Shown here: piece after piece, positions 1 through 8,759 of the stretch
Numbering within the stretch: the stretch's first letter is position 1
How the letters are laid out: every line of letters starts with the position of its first letter
Origin: Bermanella sp. WJH001
GTDB taxonomy: Bacteria; Pseudomonadota; Gammaproteobacteria; Pseudomonadales; Oceanobacteraceae
Assembly: GCF_030070105.1 (NCBI RefSeq)
Contig: NZ_JASJOO010000003.1
Span: 667,155 to 731,154, forward strand
Reading direction: 5' to 3'
DNA: 64,000 nucleotides
The notes under the pieces: model-generated
What the model saw: the letters and a program-made list of their open reading frames with translations, nothing else
Told to the model about the DNA's origin: nothing
Database searches by the model: none
Position numbers and translations under genes: made by a program

Positions 1-15
1 TTAAGGAGTCCTACC

Positions 16-180
16 ATGGCTGCAATTCGTGAAAAAATCCGTATGGTTTCTTCTGCTGGTACTGGTCACTTCTACACCACTACTAAGAACAAACGCATCA
101 TGCCTGACAAGTTGGAAATGAAGAAATTCGATCCTACGATCCGTCAGCACGTTATGTACAAAGAAGCTAAAATCAAGTAA
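16..180 (+). CDS. rpmG: 50S ribosomal protein L33
   Basis: A 54-residue basic protein beginning [20 protein letters not shown] and ending YKEAKIK, the typical L33 C-terminus. The length is usual for bacterial L33 (50-55 residues). It is a small protein of the large ribosomal subunit, near the E site. A good ribosome binding site (AAGGAG) lies 7 bases before the ATG. rpmB normally sits just upstream, outside the window. No paired zinc-binding cysteines are present, so this is the Cys-minus form. Its 3' end is duplicated twice downstream. Confidence 0.97.
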   Translation: MAAIREKIRMVSSAGTGHFYTTTKNKRIMPDKLEMKKFDPTIRQHVMYKEAKIK

Positions 181-197
181 TTGGTTTTTGTGTTCTG

Positions 198-227
198 AAA
201 AAGCCGACTCTCGAGTCGGCTTTTTTG
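198..227 (+). terminator. rpmG intrinsic terminator
   Basis: A GC-rich stem (AAGCCGACTC / GAGTCGGCTT) is followed by a run of six T. It starts 18 bases after the rpmG stop codon. Confidence 0.9.
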
Positions 228-237
228 TGCCTGCTAT

Positions 238-305
238 AAATGAAGAAATTCGATCCACTCTCTAGCCGTCAGCAAGCAATGTACAAAGAAGCTAAAATCA
301 AGTAA
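238..305 (+). pseudogene. duplicated rpmG 3' end, copy 2
   Basis: The sequence repeats the last 65 bases of rpmG, offset by 122 bases. It still reads in frame from an internal ATG at 240 as a 21-residue peptide, MKKFDPLSSRQQAMYKEAKI plus K, ending in TAA at 303-305. The matching part of intact L33 is [20 protein letters not shown]. The downstream terminator is copied as well. The N-terminal half of L33 is missing and no ribosome binding site is evident, so it is called a gene remnant. Confidence 0.85.
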
Positions 306-326
306 TTGATTTTTGAGTCTTGTATA

Positions 327-356
327 AGAAAAGCCCACTTTTAAGTGGGCTTTTTT
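327..356 (+). terminator. terminator of rpmG remnant copy 2
   Basis: Stem AAGCCCACTT / AAGTGGGCTT followed by T6. It sits at the same relative position as the rpmG terminator, and the stem bases have co-varied, so the hairpin has been kept while the sequence drifted. Confidence 0.85.
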
Positions 357-367
357 GTGTCTGCTGA

Positions 368-446
368 AAGTGAAGATATTCGACAATCCTCATAGCCTCA
401 GAGACTAACACGCAAAGAATAGGAAATTTGAATAATTCAAATTTTT
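368..446 (+). pseudogene. duplicated rpmG 3' end, copy 3 (decayed)
   Basis: A third, strongly diverged copy of the rpmG tail lies about 130 bases after copy 2. 'GTGAAGATATTCGAC' corresponds to 'ATGAAGAAATTCGAT' and 'ACGCAAAGAA' to 'TACAAAGAA'. Reading stops early after about 12 codons. It ends in an AT-rich inverted repeat (AAATTTGAAT/ATTCAAATTT) followed by T's, which stands where the terminator is in copies 1 and 2. Confidence 0.65.
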
Positions 447-533
447 GTTATTGAAAATCCAACCACTTCGTGATTCCTATACCTGCAAAGATAGGCTCAA
501 TCCACTCAACACTAATAACTCAAACCGATATAA

Positions 534-1730
534 CTAGTGATTTAATTCCATAGCGACATGCTTCACTCCATCTAATTTCACAGTTATTAATTTTGGCTTT
601 ATCTGGAACTGCCTGCTCAATGACTTAATTACCTCTTCAACGTAAATATCTTGTGCGCACTGAAGATAACTACTCACAAACTGAGTACAAGCTCTTTGAA
701 AACCAATAATTTCTTCCCGCGATTTAGCAATTGAAGAAGGAATATAACAAGAATAAGATAACTTATTTGTTTTTATTTTCTTTTCTTTAATGAACATTTC
801 TAGACCATTATCACCAGATGATCTGGTAAAACAAGATTTAATAACTTCGGAATTCTTGTAAATACTGGCAATCTCTTTTTCTTTACTACAACATTCATTC
901 ACATAAGAACTCTTGTTTTCTAAATACCCTACAGTTCCGTTACTTTTGTTAGTAAAAATTTCTGCATTCACAACACTAAAATCTCTTTGTTTATAAGACT
1001 TTTTTTGCTGATTTAACTTATATTCTAACAATAGAACTTCTTCTTCGACTGATATCTGAACCCCTAATGACTGCTTAGCTAATATATTTTGTATTTTAAT
1101 TTTATTTTCATCTCCTCCCTTACATTCAAGAGAAGAAACATTAATAGTTAAATTTTTAATCGGTGATTCATCTAGTTTTTCTTTAATATCTTGGCAATAC
1201 ATATCACTTAAAATTGGAGGTGTTATTTTTTTTAAATTATTAAAAAGAAAAACCTCATCACTATTACTCAACTTAACCTTACTAAGATTTACAGACTTCA
1301 ATTTCTTTAGATGTAATAAAGGCTTTATTGTTTTTAGAGGGTTTTCGCTTAAATTTACATGCGAAAGATTTATTAAATCTTCAATACCCTCTATTGAGTT
1401 TATTCCTAATCTCTTGCAATCGATAGATACAATTAAATCGACAACATTGCTACTAATAATATTACTTGAATTAAAATCCATAAATTTATTAGCTTCGTTT
1501 TTTATACAATCTAACAATCCCTTATCTTTTATATTTAACTTATTTAATGAATCCAAAAGAAAACGATTCCTAGATAAAATTTCTTTGTTATATTTTTCAA
1601 TTTCAAAATTTTCTTTTTTCTCTAGAGAAGATATATGCATAAAAGATAATATATTTGGTATTAAAAAAACTGCTAATGAAATAACTATTATTAGGAAACT
1701 AAAAGTGGGAGAAATCCGTATATTCTTCAA
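534..1730 (-). CDS. AT-rich orphan protein with leucine-rich segments
   Basis: A 398-residue protein of unknown function. Residues about 9-30 form one hydrophobic helix (FSFLIIVISLAVFLIPNILS), so it is probably anchored in the inner membrane with the rest in the periplasm. Residues about 100-160 contain leucine-rich repeat-like segments (for example INLSHVNLSENPLKTIKPLL). The C-terminal half has several cysteines (CCSKEKE, SCFTRSS, ACTQF, QCAQD), suggesting disulfides. The gene is markedly richer in A and T than its neighbours and interrupts the interval between rpmG and mutM. These points suggest horizontal acquisition. I do not recognise the family. Confidence 0.7.
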   Translation of the reverse strand: MKNIRISPTFSFLIIVISLAVFLIPNILSFMHISSLEKKENFEIEKYNKEILSRNRFLLDSLNKLNIKDKGLLDCIKNEANKFMDFNSSNIISSNVVDLIVSIDCKRLGINSIEGIEDLINLSHVNLSENPLKTIKPLLHLKKLKSVNLSKVKLSNSDEVFLFNNLKKITPPILSDMYCQDIKEKLDESPIKNLTINVSSLECKGGDENKIKIQNILAKQSLGVQISVEEEVLLLEYKLNQQKKSYKQRDFSVVNAEIFTNKSNGTVGYLENKSSYVNECCSKEKEIASIYKNSEVIKSCFTRSSGDNGLEMFIKEKKIKTNKLSYSCYIPSSIAKSREEIIGFQRACTQFVSSYLQCAQDIYVEEVIKSLSRQFQIKPKLITVKLDGVKHVAMELNH

Positions 1731-1923
1731 ACTTAATCCTTAAAGCTTAATCTAACAAATAATAAACTTACTATACTCACGACTGAAATATTAATAAATA
1801 TATAATATAACTAACTCTAGGGCAGGTAAGATCTTTAATTAGATGATATTTTTGAAGATAATCAAAGAACTCATGCTAAGAAAATAGCCATATGTCGTCT
1901 AGCTCTATATTTACAATAACCCC

Positions 1924-1958
1924 CATCTCACATCTCACATCTCACATCTCACATCTCA
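1924..1958. repeat. heptamer tandem repeat (CATCTCA)x5
   Basis: Five perfect tandem copies of the 7-mer CATCTCA lie in the gap between the orphan gene and mutM. The unit differs by one base from the reverse complement of the 10-copy heptamer array at 31605-31674. The rest of the gap 1731-2009 is AT-rich and shows nothing else I can support. Confidence 0.95.
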
Positions 1959-2009
1959 ACATTATGCTAAACTGCCACTTCTGTTTTCTATCTAACGTGC
2001 TGCATTAAC

Positions 2010-2840
2010 ATGCCTGAACTTCCCGAAGTCGAAACCACTTGCCGTGGTATTGCCCCCCACATTGAAGGTAAAGCCATTGCTAAATTAGTGGTGCGCCAAC
2101 CCCAATTACGTTGGCCCATTCCTGATGACTTAGCAAAATTGGTAAAAGGGCAAACGATTTTAGCGGTGCGTCGTCGCGCAAAGTATATTTTGCTTGATAT
2201 TGGTAAAAGCAAAATCAAAGGCACCATAATTATTCACCTTGGTATGTCGGGTTCATTGCGCGTGGTAAAAGGCCAAGCCCCTGAACCGCAAAAACATGAA
2301 CACTTTGATTTGGTATTTTCTAACGATTTGCTGCTGCGTTTTACCGATCCACGACGTTTTGGTGCCTGTCTTTGGCAGGACGTAGACAGTAATGACAACA
2401 AATGGCTCGATCATTTAGGGCCAGAACCCTTAAGTGATGAATTTAACGGCGAGTATTTATTTAACAAAAGCCGTAAGCGCACAAGCGCTGTCAAAACCTT
2501 CATCATGGATCAAAAAATCGTGGTGGGTGTGGGGAATATCTACGCCAGTGAATCATTATTCTTAAGCGGCATTAGCCCCACTAAAGCCGCCGGTAAAATC
2601 AGTAAGGCCAAGTACGAGGTATTTGCCGAGCAAATCAAACAGGTACTCACCAAAGCCATCGCCCAGGGCGGTACGACTTTAAAAGATTTTGTAGGCAGCG
2701 ATGGCAAGCCTGGTTATTTTGCGCAACAGCTGCATGTTTATGGGCGAAAAGACGAACCTTGTAGCCAGTGTGAGGCCCCGATAAAACAGATCACTCAGGG
2801 GCAGCGCAGCACTTTTTATTGCACTAATTGTCAAAAATGA
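2010..2840 (+). CDS. mutM: formamidopyrimidine-DNA glycosylase (Fpg)
   Basis: A 276-residue bifunctional glycosylase/AP lyase that removes 8-oxoguanine and other oxidised purines. After removal of Met, the catalytic N-terminus PELPEVET (Pro as nucleophile, adjacent Glu) is intact. The helix-two-turn-helix region includes VGNIYASESLF (about residues 173-183). A C-terminal zinc finger with four cysteines (CSQC...CTNC, about residues 251-275) closes the protein. Length is typical (about 270). It is the first of a short plus-strand pair with the small exported protein downstream. Confidence 0.97.
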   Translation: MPELPEVETTCRGIAPHIEGKAIAKLVVRQPQLRWPIPDDLAKLVKGQTILAVRRRAKYILLDIGKSKIKGTIIIHLGMSGSLRVVKGQAPEPQKHEHFDLVFSNDLLLRFTDPRRFGACLWQDVDSNDNKWLDHLGPEPLSDEFNGEYLFNKSRKRTSAVKTFIMDQKIVVGVGNIYASESLFLSGISPTKAAGKISKAKYEVFAEQIKQVLTKAIAQGGTTLKDFVGSDGKPGYFAQQLHVYGRKDEPCSQCEAPIKQITQGQRSTFYCTNCQK

Positions 2841-2916
2841 CGATGTGCTCGCCACAGCCCAGAAAAAGCTGATATAGTTCGCTCAATAATAAGCGCCATG
2901 TACAGGGACAATAACA

Positions 2917-3249
2917 ATGCTAAACCTTTCAAGCCAACTTAAAAGCGGCATCATGATTCTTGCTGCTATGTTTATGTTTTCATTACCTATGCACGCCCAA
3001 GCGCAACAAATTGATGAAACCCCGTCAGCCGCTGCCATGGCATTTGATGGTTTAATTGTGCGCCCATTGACCTTGGTTGCCACGGCAATAGGCACCGTTA
3101 TTTGGGTGGCTACGCTGCCATTTAGTGTATTAGGCGGTAATGCAGGTGAAGCGGCAGAAGTATTGGTTTTAACCCCAGCCAAAGCCACGTTTATACGCTG
3201 CTTAGGCTGTACCAGTAACGGCCGTAAAGTTGAGTACGACGACGAATAA
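2917..3249 (+). CDS. small exported protein of unknown function
   Basis: A 110-residue protein with an N-terminal signal peptide (hydrophobic core IMILAAMFMFSLPMHAQAQ, likely cleaved after AQA). A second hydrophobic stretch (LTLVATAIGTVIWVATLPFS) is followed by a glycine/alanine-rich part and an acidic tail with two cysteines (RCLGCTSNGR). A ribosome binding site (AGGGACA) precedes the ATG. A similar small hypothetical gene follows mutM in Pseudomonas, as far as I recall. Function is unknown. Confidence 0.8.
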   Translation: MLNLSSQLKSGIMILAAMFMFSLPMHAQAQQIDETPSAAAMAFDGLIVRPLTLVATAIGTVIWVATLPFSVLGGNAGEAAEVLVLTPAKATFIRCLGCTSNGRKVEYDDE

Positions 3250-3263
3250 TCTGGCTACGACAT

Positions 3264-3293
3264 AAAAAAGGCGTCTTATTAGACGCCTTTTTT
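3264..3293. terminator. bidirectional terminator
   Basis: Stem AAAAAAGGCGTCT / AGACGCCTTTTTT with loop TATT. A's precede it and T's follow it. It lies between two convergent genes and can serve both. Confidence 0.92.
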
Positions 3294-3312
3294 TATGTCT
3301 GTCATTTGCAAA

Positions 3313-4170
3313 CTAATAGCCCATTTCGGTGAGTATTTCGTCATACCCTTGCTGATAGTGCTCATATTTAAAGGTATAACCCGCCTCTAATATGCGCTTA
3401 TTAGAAAGCCGCTTATTGCCACGACGATTTGCCTCGGGCACATCGTGATCGGGCTCTACATCACCGATGCGATCTTTTAGCCATTCAAGTATTTCAAACA
3501 AAGTAGTTGGGGATGAGTCTGTACCAATATACAACTCATCCAGTGCTTTGCCCGCCATGTCTTGTTCAATAATAAATTCTAAAATACCAATACAGTCATC
3601 ACGATGGATACGATTGGTCCATAAATCCGGCTCAGGGTCGCAATGACTGCCACCTTTGGCTTGGTTGATTAAACGGGTACGGCCTGGGCCATAAATACCG
3701 CTGAAGCGCACCGTTGTATGAGGATAGTCACTGCCTTGTAACCTTTCTTCTGCTTCTAACATTTTACGCCCAGCAAACGCGGTCGGCTCAGCCACCGTGG
3801 TTTCATCAACCCATGATCCATCATGCTGAGGGTACACACTGGTACTGGATACAAAGATGACTCGCTTAGGCTGTGCGTGCTGCTGCTTAAGCAATGCAAG
3901 AATGTGCACTAAGCCATGAACGTAATACAGGTCGTAACCTTCTTCTGAAAACTCAGGGCTCGCAATGGAGTACACCACATAATCCAGATCGCTGGGGATT
4001 TGTCCGATGAGGGTCTCCATATCGGAGACGTCGGCACTTAACGTCGTGATTCCGTCACCAATGGGCTTTTCACTGCGGCGCATGCCCCACACAGTGTGAC
4101 CTTTTGCAGCAAGCGATTTGGCCAAACCACCACCAATATCACCTGAACCTACGATTAGAATTCGCGACAT
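3313..4170 (-). CDS. NAD(P)-binding epimerase/dehydratase-like protein (YeeZ-type)
   Basis: A 285-residue extended SDR protein. The N-terminal Rossmann motif is GSGDIGGGLA (about residues 8-17), close to the GxGDxG form of the YeeZ group. VIFVSSTSVYPQHDGSWVDE (about residues 104-123) carries the active-site Ser/Thr and Tyr region. The substrate is unknown. A strong ribosome binding site (AAGGAG) precedes the ATG at 4170. It is a single gene, divergent from oxyR across about 120 bases, so the two may share a regulatory region. Confidence 0.85.
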   Translation of the reverse strand: MSRILIVGSGDIGGGLAKSLAAKGHTVWGMRRSEKPIGDGITTLSADVSDMETLIGQIPSDLDYVVYSIASPEFSEEGYDLYYVHGLVHILALLKQQHAQPKRVIFVSSTSVYPQHDGSWVDETTVAEPTAFAGRKMLEAEERLQGSDYPHTTVRFSGIYGPGRTRLINQAKGGSHCDPEPDLWTNRIHRDDCIGILEFIIEQDMAGKALDELYIGTDSSPTTLFEILEWLKDRIGDVEPDHDVPEANRRGNKRLSNKRILEAGYTFKYEHYQQGYDEILTEMGY

Positions 4171-4294
4171 ATCTACTCCTTATGATAGAAAGCGACTATC
4201 ATGCTTTATTTACGTCACTGCCCTCTTTAAGCTTAGACGATAAATGCAATGAGGCTTTGAGCGCACTATATCGGATTCATAAGGTAATCGAAAT

Positions 4295-5197
4295 ATGACG
4301 TTATCAGAATTAAAATACATTGTTGCCCTTGCTCAAGAACGTCATTTTGGTCGTGCCGCTGAGCGCTGCTTTGTGAGTCAGCCAACGTTAAGTGTGGCCA
4401 TCAAAAAGCTTGAAGGGGAACTGGGCATTAGTTTGTTTGAGCGCTCTAAAAATGCGGTGTCGGTGACACCTCTTGGTGAGCAAGTAGTGCATCAGGCACA
4501 AGTGGTTTTAGAAAATGTCCGTGCCTTAAAAGACATTGCCACCGGCGGCAAAGACCAGTTAAAAGGGCCATTAAAAATTGGCGCCATTTTTACCATTGGC
4601 CCGTATTTGTTCCCCCATTTAATTCCTCAGGTGCAACAGCTAGCCCCTGAAATGCCCCTGTATATCGAAGAAAACTACACCCGTGTCTTGCGCAAAAAAC
4701 TGCGCGAAGGTGAACTGGATGTGATTATTATCGCACTGCCTTTCACCGAACCCGATGTACTCACCAAACCCCTTTACGATGAGGCCTTTGAAGTGTTGCT
4801 GCCCAAGGGCCACGATTGGTTAAAACACAAAGCCATTAGCCCTGAATTACTGCCAGACAGTGATTTGTTATTACTTGGTGAAGGTCATTGTTTCCGTGAT
4901 CAAGTATTGGATATGTGCCCAGCCCTTAACCGCAATCAAAACACCAAATTAAAATCCATTGCCGAGGGCAGCTCCCTTGAAACACTGCGCCACATGGTGG
5001 CCTCGGGCTTGGGCATTACCGTTCTGCCTAAAAGCGCCACAGGTGTTGGCCTGTATGCCAATGGCTGGTTAGAGACCCGACCGTTTGTGCGCCCTGCGCC
5101 TTCACGTACTGTGGCCATTGCATGGCGCGCGAGTTTTCCTCGACCAAAAGCGGTGGACTTAATCACCCAAGCGGCTAGCTTATGTCGACTGTTTTAG
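4295..5197 (+). CDS. oxyR: hydrogen peroxide-sensing LysR regulator OxyR
   Basis: A 300-residue LysR-family regulator. Residues 1-60 form the winged helix-turn-helix (ERHFGRAAERCFVSQPTLS). The redox pair is visible as GHCFRDQVLDMC. By my count these are Cys199 and Cys208, exactly the E. coli OxyR numbering. Oxidation to a disulfide by peroxide activates transcription of peroxide-defence genes. The next gene is recG, as in Pseudomonas, and overlaps oxyR by 16 bases, so the two are co-transcribed. The sequence AAGGTAAT precedes the ATG. Confidence 0.96.
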   Translation: MTLSELKYIVALAQERHFGRAAERCFVSQPTLSVAIKKLEGELGISLFERSKNAVSVTPLGEQVVHQAQVVLENVRALKDIATGGKDQLKGPLKIGAIFTIGPYLFPHLIPQVQQLAPEMPLYIEENYTRVLRKKLREGELDVIIIALPFTEPDVLTKPLYDEAFEVLLPKGHDWLKHKAISPELLPDSDLLLLGEGHCFRDQVLDMCPALNRNQNTKLKSIAEGSSLETLRHMVASGLGITVLPKSATGVGLYANGWLETRPFVRPAPSRTVAIAWRASFPRPKAVDLITQAASLCRLF

Positions 5198-7272
5198 AGC
5201 AATCTCTTGCACATGCCCCGGTCACGGAATTAAAAAACGTGGGGGATAAACTGGCTGATAAACTGGCAAAACTGGGCATTCATTGTGTGCAAGATTTGTT
5301 GTTTCATTTGCCTTTGCGCTACCAAGATCGCACCCGCATCACACCTATTGGCAGTTTAAGCCCCAACCTAGATGTGGTGATTGAAGGGGAAATCATGCTG
5401 GCCGATGTGGTGTTTGGTAAACGCCGCTCTCTGGCCGTTCGTCTGCAAGATGGCACTGGCACCATCACGTTACGCTTTTATCATTTTAGTGGTGCCCAAA
5501 AAAACAATTTAAAAAAAGGCGCACGTATTCGTTGTTATGGCGAGGTACGTCGAGGCCGTGCTGGCCTTGAGCTTTACCACCCTGAATACCAGTTTGTAGA
5601 AGACTTACAGGCACTACCCACTGAAGAAACCCTGACCCCCATTTACCCAAGCACCGAAGGGTTAACTCAAGCGCGCTGGCGTCAACTGATGTCACAGGTC
5701 ATGAGCTTGTTAAAAAAAGGGCGCGCCATTGATGACTTAATTCCTGATGCCATGCTTAACCCCTATCAGCTGCCGGATCTTCGCAGCGCGTTAATGTATT
5801 TACACCAGCCCCCCAAAGGGGCCAACTTGCAGGAATTAGAAAACAACCAACACCCAGCGCAAAAACGTTTAATCATGGAAGAACTGCTGGCACACAATTT
5901 ATCCCTATTAAAAATGCGGGCCACCATACAGTTTGATCACGCGCCGATATTGCCCGAATCAACCCGATTTAAATTGCCTTTTTTATCCAGCTTGCCATTC
6001 AAACCCACTAACGCCCAACAACGGGTGGTGCAAGAAATACAGCAAGACTTAAGCAAAGGTTTTCCCATGTTGCGCTTAGTACAAGGGGATGTGGGTTCCG
6101 GTAAAACCTTAGTGGCCGCCATGGCAGCATTAAGCGCCCTTGAACAAGGTTACCAAGTGGCATTAATGGCTCCCACCGAGATCCTAGCCGAGCAACACCT
6201 TAAGAATTTTCAAAGCTGGTTTGAACCATTAGGGATTTCACTGGCTTGGTTGGCGGGCAAAGTAAAAGGCAAAGCCCGTGAAGCCACCATGGCCGCCATT
6301 AAAAGTGGCGATGCGCAATTGGTTATTGGTACCCATGCGTTATTCCAAGACGAGGTGGTTTTTAGCAAGTTAGGTTTGGCCATTATTGATGAACAACATC
6401 GCTTTGGAGTGCATCAACGTTTGGCTTTAAAACAAAAAGGCAATGGTTTTAGCCCCCATCAATTGATTATGACGGCAACGCCCATTCCGCGCACCCTAGC
6501 CATGACGGCCTATGCGGATTTAGATACCAGCATCATCGATGAACTGCCACCTGGGCGAACCCCTGTGAATACAGTGGCCATCGATCAACACCGCCGTGAA
6601 CAAGTGGTTGAGCGCATTCGCGGCGCCTGTTTATCAGGCCGCCAAGCTTACTGGGTATGTACCTTAATTGAAGAAAGCGAAGCCCTTGAAGCCCAAGCCG
6701 CACAAGTCACCGCCCAAGCCTTACAAGAAGCTCTGCCAGAACTGAAAATCGGCTTGGTACATGGGCGCTTAAAACCCAAAGAAAAAGCCGACATCATGGC
6801 TGAGTTCAAACAAGGCGGCATTCATTTACTGGTGGCCACCACCGTTATTGAGGTGGGAGTTGATGTGCCCAACGCCAGTTTAATGATCATCGAAAATCCG
6901 GAACGTTTAGGACTTGCTCAATTGCACCAATTACGGGGCCGTGTGGGCCGTGGCACAGCCGAAAGCCATTGTGTGTTGATGTACAATATGCCATTAAGCC
7001 AAGCGGGTAAACAGCGTATTCAAGCCATGCGAGATACCACAGACGGCTTTAAAATTGCTGAAATTGATTTACAAATTCGAGGCCCCGGGGAAGTATTGGG
7101 TACTCGCCAAACTGGGCTAATGCAAATGCGTATTGCTGATTTACAGCGGGACGGTTATTTATTAGAGGACATCAAACAGTGGGCACAGTTATGCCAACAA
7201 CACGCGCCTCAGATCATTGAGTTATTGATCAGCCGCTGGCTAGGTGAAAATATTCAGTATGGCCAAGTATAA
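5182..7272 (+). CDS. recG: ATP-dependent DNA helicase RecG
   Basis: A 696-residue superfamily 2 helicase that reverses stalled forks and branch-migrates Holliday junctions. The wedge (OB-fold) domain covers about residues 50-150. Walker A is GDVGSGKT (302-309) and the DEQH box is at 403-406, followed by the TATPIPRT motif. The C-terminal helicase domain includes VATTVIEVGVDVPNA and HQLRGRVGRG. Length matches the family (about 690). The start overlaps the end of oxyR, pointing to translational coupling. Confidence 0.97.
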   Translation: MSTVLEQSLAHAPVTELKNVGDKLADKLAKLGIHCVQDLLFHLPLRYQDRTRITPIGSLSPNLDVVIEGEIMLADVVFGKRRSLAVRLQDGTGTITLRFYHFSGAQKNNLKKGARIRCYGEVRRGRAGLELYHPEYQFVEDLQALPTEETLTPIYPSTEGLTQARWRQLMSQVMSLLKKGRAIDDLIPDAMLNPYQLPDLRSALMYLHQPPKGANLQELENNQHPAQKRLIMEELLAHNLSLLKMRATIQFDHAPILPESTRFKLPFLSSLPFKPTNAQQRVVQEIQQDLSKGFPMLRLVQGDVGSGKTLVAAMAALSALEQGYQVALMAPTEILAEQHLKNFQSWFEPLGISLAWLAGKVKGKAREATMAAIKSGDAQLVIGTHALFQDEVVFSKLGLAIIDEQHRFGVHQRLALKQKGNGFSPHQLIMTATPIPRTLAMTAYADLDTSIIDELPPGRTPVNTVAIDQHRREQVVERIRGACLSGRQAYWVCTLIEESEALEAQAAQVTAQALQEALPELKIGLVHGRLKPKEKADIMAEFKQGGIHLLVATTVIEVGVDVPNASLMIIENPERLGLAQLHQLRGRVGRGTAESHCVLMYNMPLSQAGKQRIQAMRDTTDGFKIAEIDLQIRGPGEVLGTRQTGLMQMRIADLQRDGYLLEDIKQWAQLCQQHAPQIIELLISRWLGENIQYGQV

Positions 7273-7367
7273 GTTAGTACTTGGTCCCAAATTCCGCTTT
7301 TTTGTTCATGCCCTTGCGAATCATTGCCTATAGTTATCTGTAGAGTCTATGAATCACAGGCATTGTC

Positions 7368-8759
7368 ATGACACTACCTAGCCGCGTTCAGAAAGTTTTA
7401 GATGAATGGCAAATCACTTATTCCGTCTCACAACCGAGTCCGTCTATGCCAAGCGAATCCAAACCTGCCAACCCTTTGACCCAATTAGCCATTCTGGAAG
7501 ACAGCTCTGGACGCATTCAAGTGATTCATCCTGCCAACCGCATCTTAGATTTGAACAAGATGCTGTCTCAAACCACGCGTGAATTTTTCCCAGTAGATAA
7601 AGCCAAGGTAGAAAAAATACGCCAAAGTTTAAATCTAGAGGCCATCCCTGCTTTACCGCAAGTAACTGGGCTTGAGACATTTGTGGATGAAGCCCTATTA
7701 AAACTAGACAACATAGTGATGCAGCTGGATAAAGACCAAGAGCTGCATATCCCCAAAGATGACTTTCAAACCCTTGTCAGTAGCGCACGTGTGGGTGACT
7801 ACTGTGTGGATATTCCCAGCGTACTGATTCCTGGAGAGCAATGGCAAAACGCTGATCGCGCCCACATTCATAATGCCATTACCAATTTCACCCAGAAGCG
7901 AATTAGTCAACGTATAGAAGAAACCCTCGACATGCCCCCTATGCCAGAAACGGCGCAAAAGATCATTGATTTACGCATGGATGCAGATGCAGAAACAGAG
8001 GAGTTAGCAAAGCTCGTTAGTAAAGACCCAGGTTTAACCGCGCAGGTAATCAGCTGGGCTAACAGCCCTTATTACGGTGTCAGTGGCTCAATTACCAATA
8101 TCGAAGAAGCGGTCATTCGAGTATTGGGTTTTGATTTAGTTATTAATCTGGCCTTAGGGTTATCTCTAGGGCGTACGTTATCTGTGCCTAAAAATGGCCC
8201 TCAAGGTTACATCCCTTTCTGGCAGCAAAGTGTTTATACGGCGGCGTTGATGGCGGAATTATGCAGAGCTGTGCCTGTTGATAAACGCCCCACACAAGGG
8301 ATCGCTTACTTATGTGGTTTGCTGCATAACTTTGGCTACTTGATTTTAGGCCATGTGTTTCCGCCTCATTTTAAAATGATCAATCGTCACATAGATGCCA
8401 ATCCAAGTATTAATCGCTATTTTATTGAACAGCATTTAATGGGGATTACCCGTGAACAAATCAGTAGTAGTTTATTAAAACAATGGAATTTACCAGACGA
8501 GGTATGTCTTGCCATTCGCTACCAAAATGAGCCGGAATATAACGGTGATAATAGCGTGCTGAGCGCCATGCTGTTTGTCAGTGCCCGCTTATTGCGTCAG
8601 CAACAAGTGAACGATGCGCCTCTTGAGCCCATCCCTGATGAGCTCATTACACGATTGGGCCTGGATATGACTAAGGCTGAAGCAGCGCTGGAGAAGGTGA
8701 TGGAGGCCAAGGACGATCTTCAGGAGATGGCGCGTCAGCTGCAACAGTCTCCTCAATAG
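7368..8759 (+). CDS. YbaK-like / HDOD domain signalling protein
   Basis: A 463-residue soluble protein. The first 150 or so residues resemble the YbaK/aminoacyl-tRNA deacylase fold seen in a Pseudomonas HDOD protein encoded after recG. Residues about 190-400 form an HDOD domain (PPMPETAQKIIDLRMDADAE, KDPGLTAQVISWANSPYYG, YLCGLLHNFGYLILGHVFP). HDOD domains are degenerate HD folds used in signalling. The H-N pair (LLHNFG) replaces the catalytic HD, so hydrolase activity is unlikely. The last 89 bases overlap the convergent gene at 8671-9474. Confidence 0.85.
   Translation: MTLPSRVQKVLDEWQITYSVSQPSPSMPSESKPANPLTQLAILEDSSGRIQVIHPANRILDLNKMLSQTTREFFPVDKAKVEKIRQSLNLEAIPALPQVTGLETFVDEALLKLDNIVMQLDKDQELHIPKDDFQTLVSSARVGDYCVDIPSVLIPGEQWQNADRAHIHNAITNFTQKRISQRIEETLDMPPMPETAQKIIDLRMDADAETEELAKLVSKDPGLTAQVISWANSPYYGVSGSITNIEEAVIRVLGFDLVINLALGLSLGRTLSVPKNGPQGYIPFWQQSVYTAALMAELCRAVPVDKRPTQGIAYLCGLLHNFGYLILGHVFPPHFKMINRHIDANPSINRYFIEQHLMGITREQISSSLLKQWNLPDEVCLAIRYQNEPEYNGDNSVLSAMLFVSARLLRQQQVNDAPLEPIPDELITRLGLDMTKAEAALEKVMEAKDDLQEMARQLQQSPQ

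Noticed and set aside
4104..4298. Small plus-strand gene before oxyR
   Set aside because: It is mostly antisense to the YeeZ-like gene and the promoter region, with no ribosome binding site or recognisable product.
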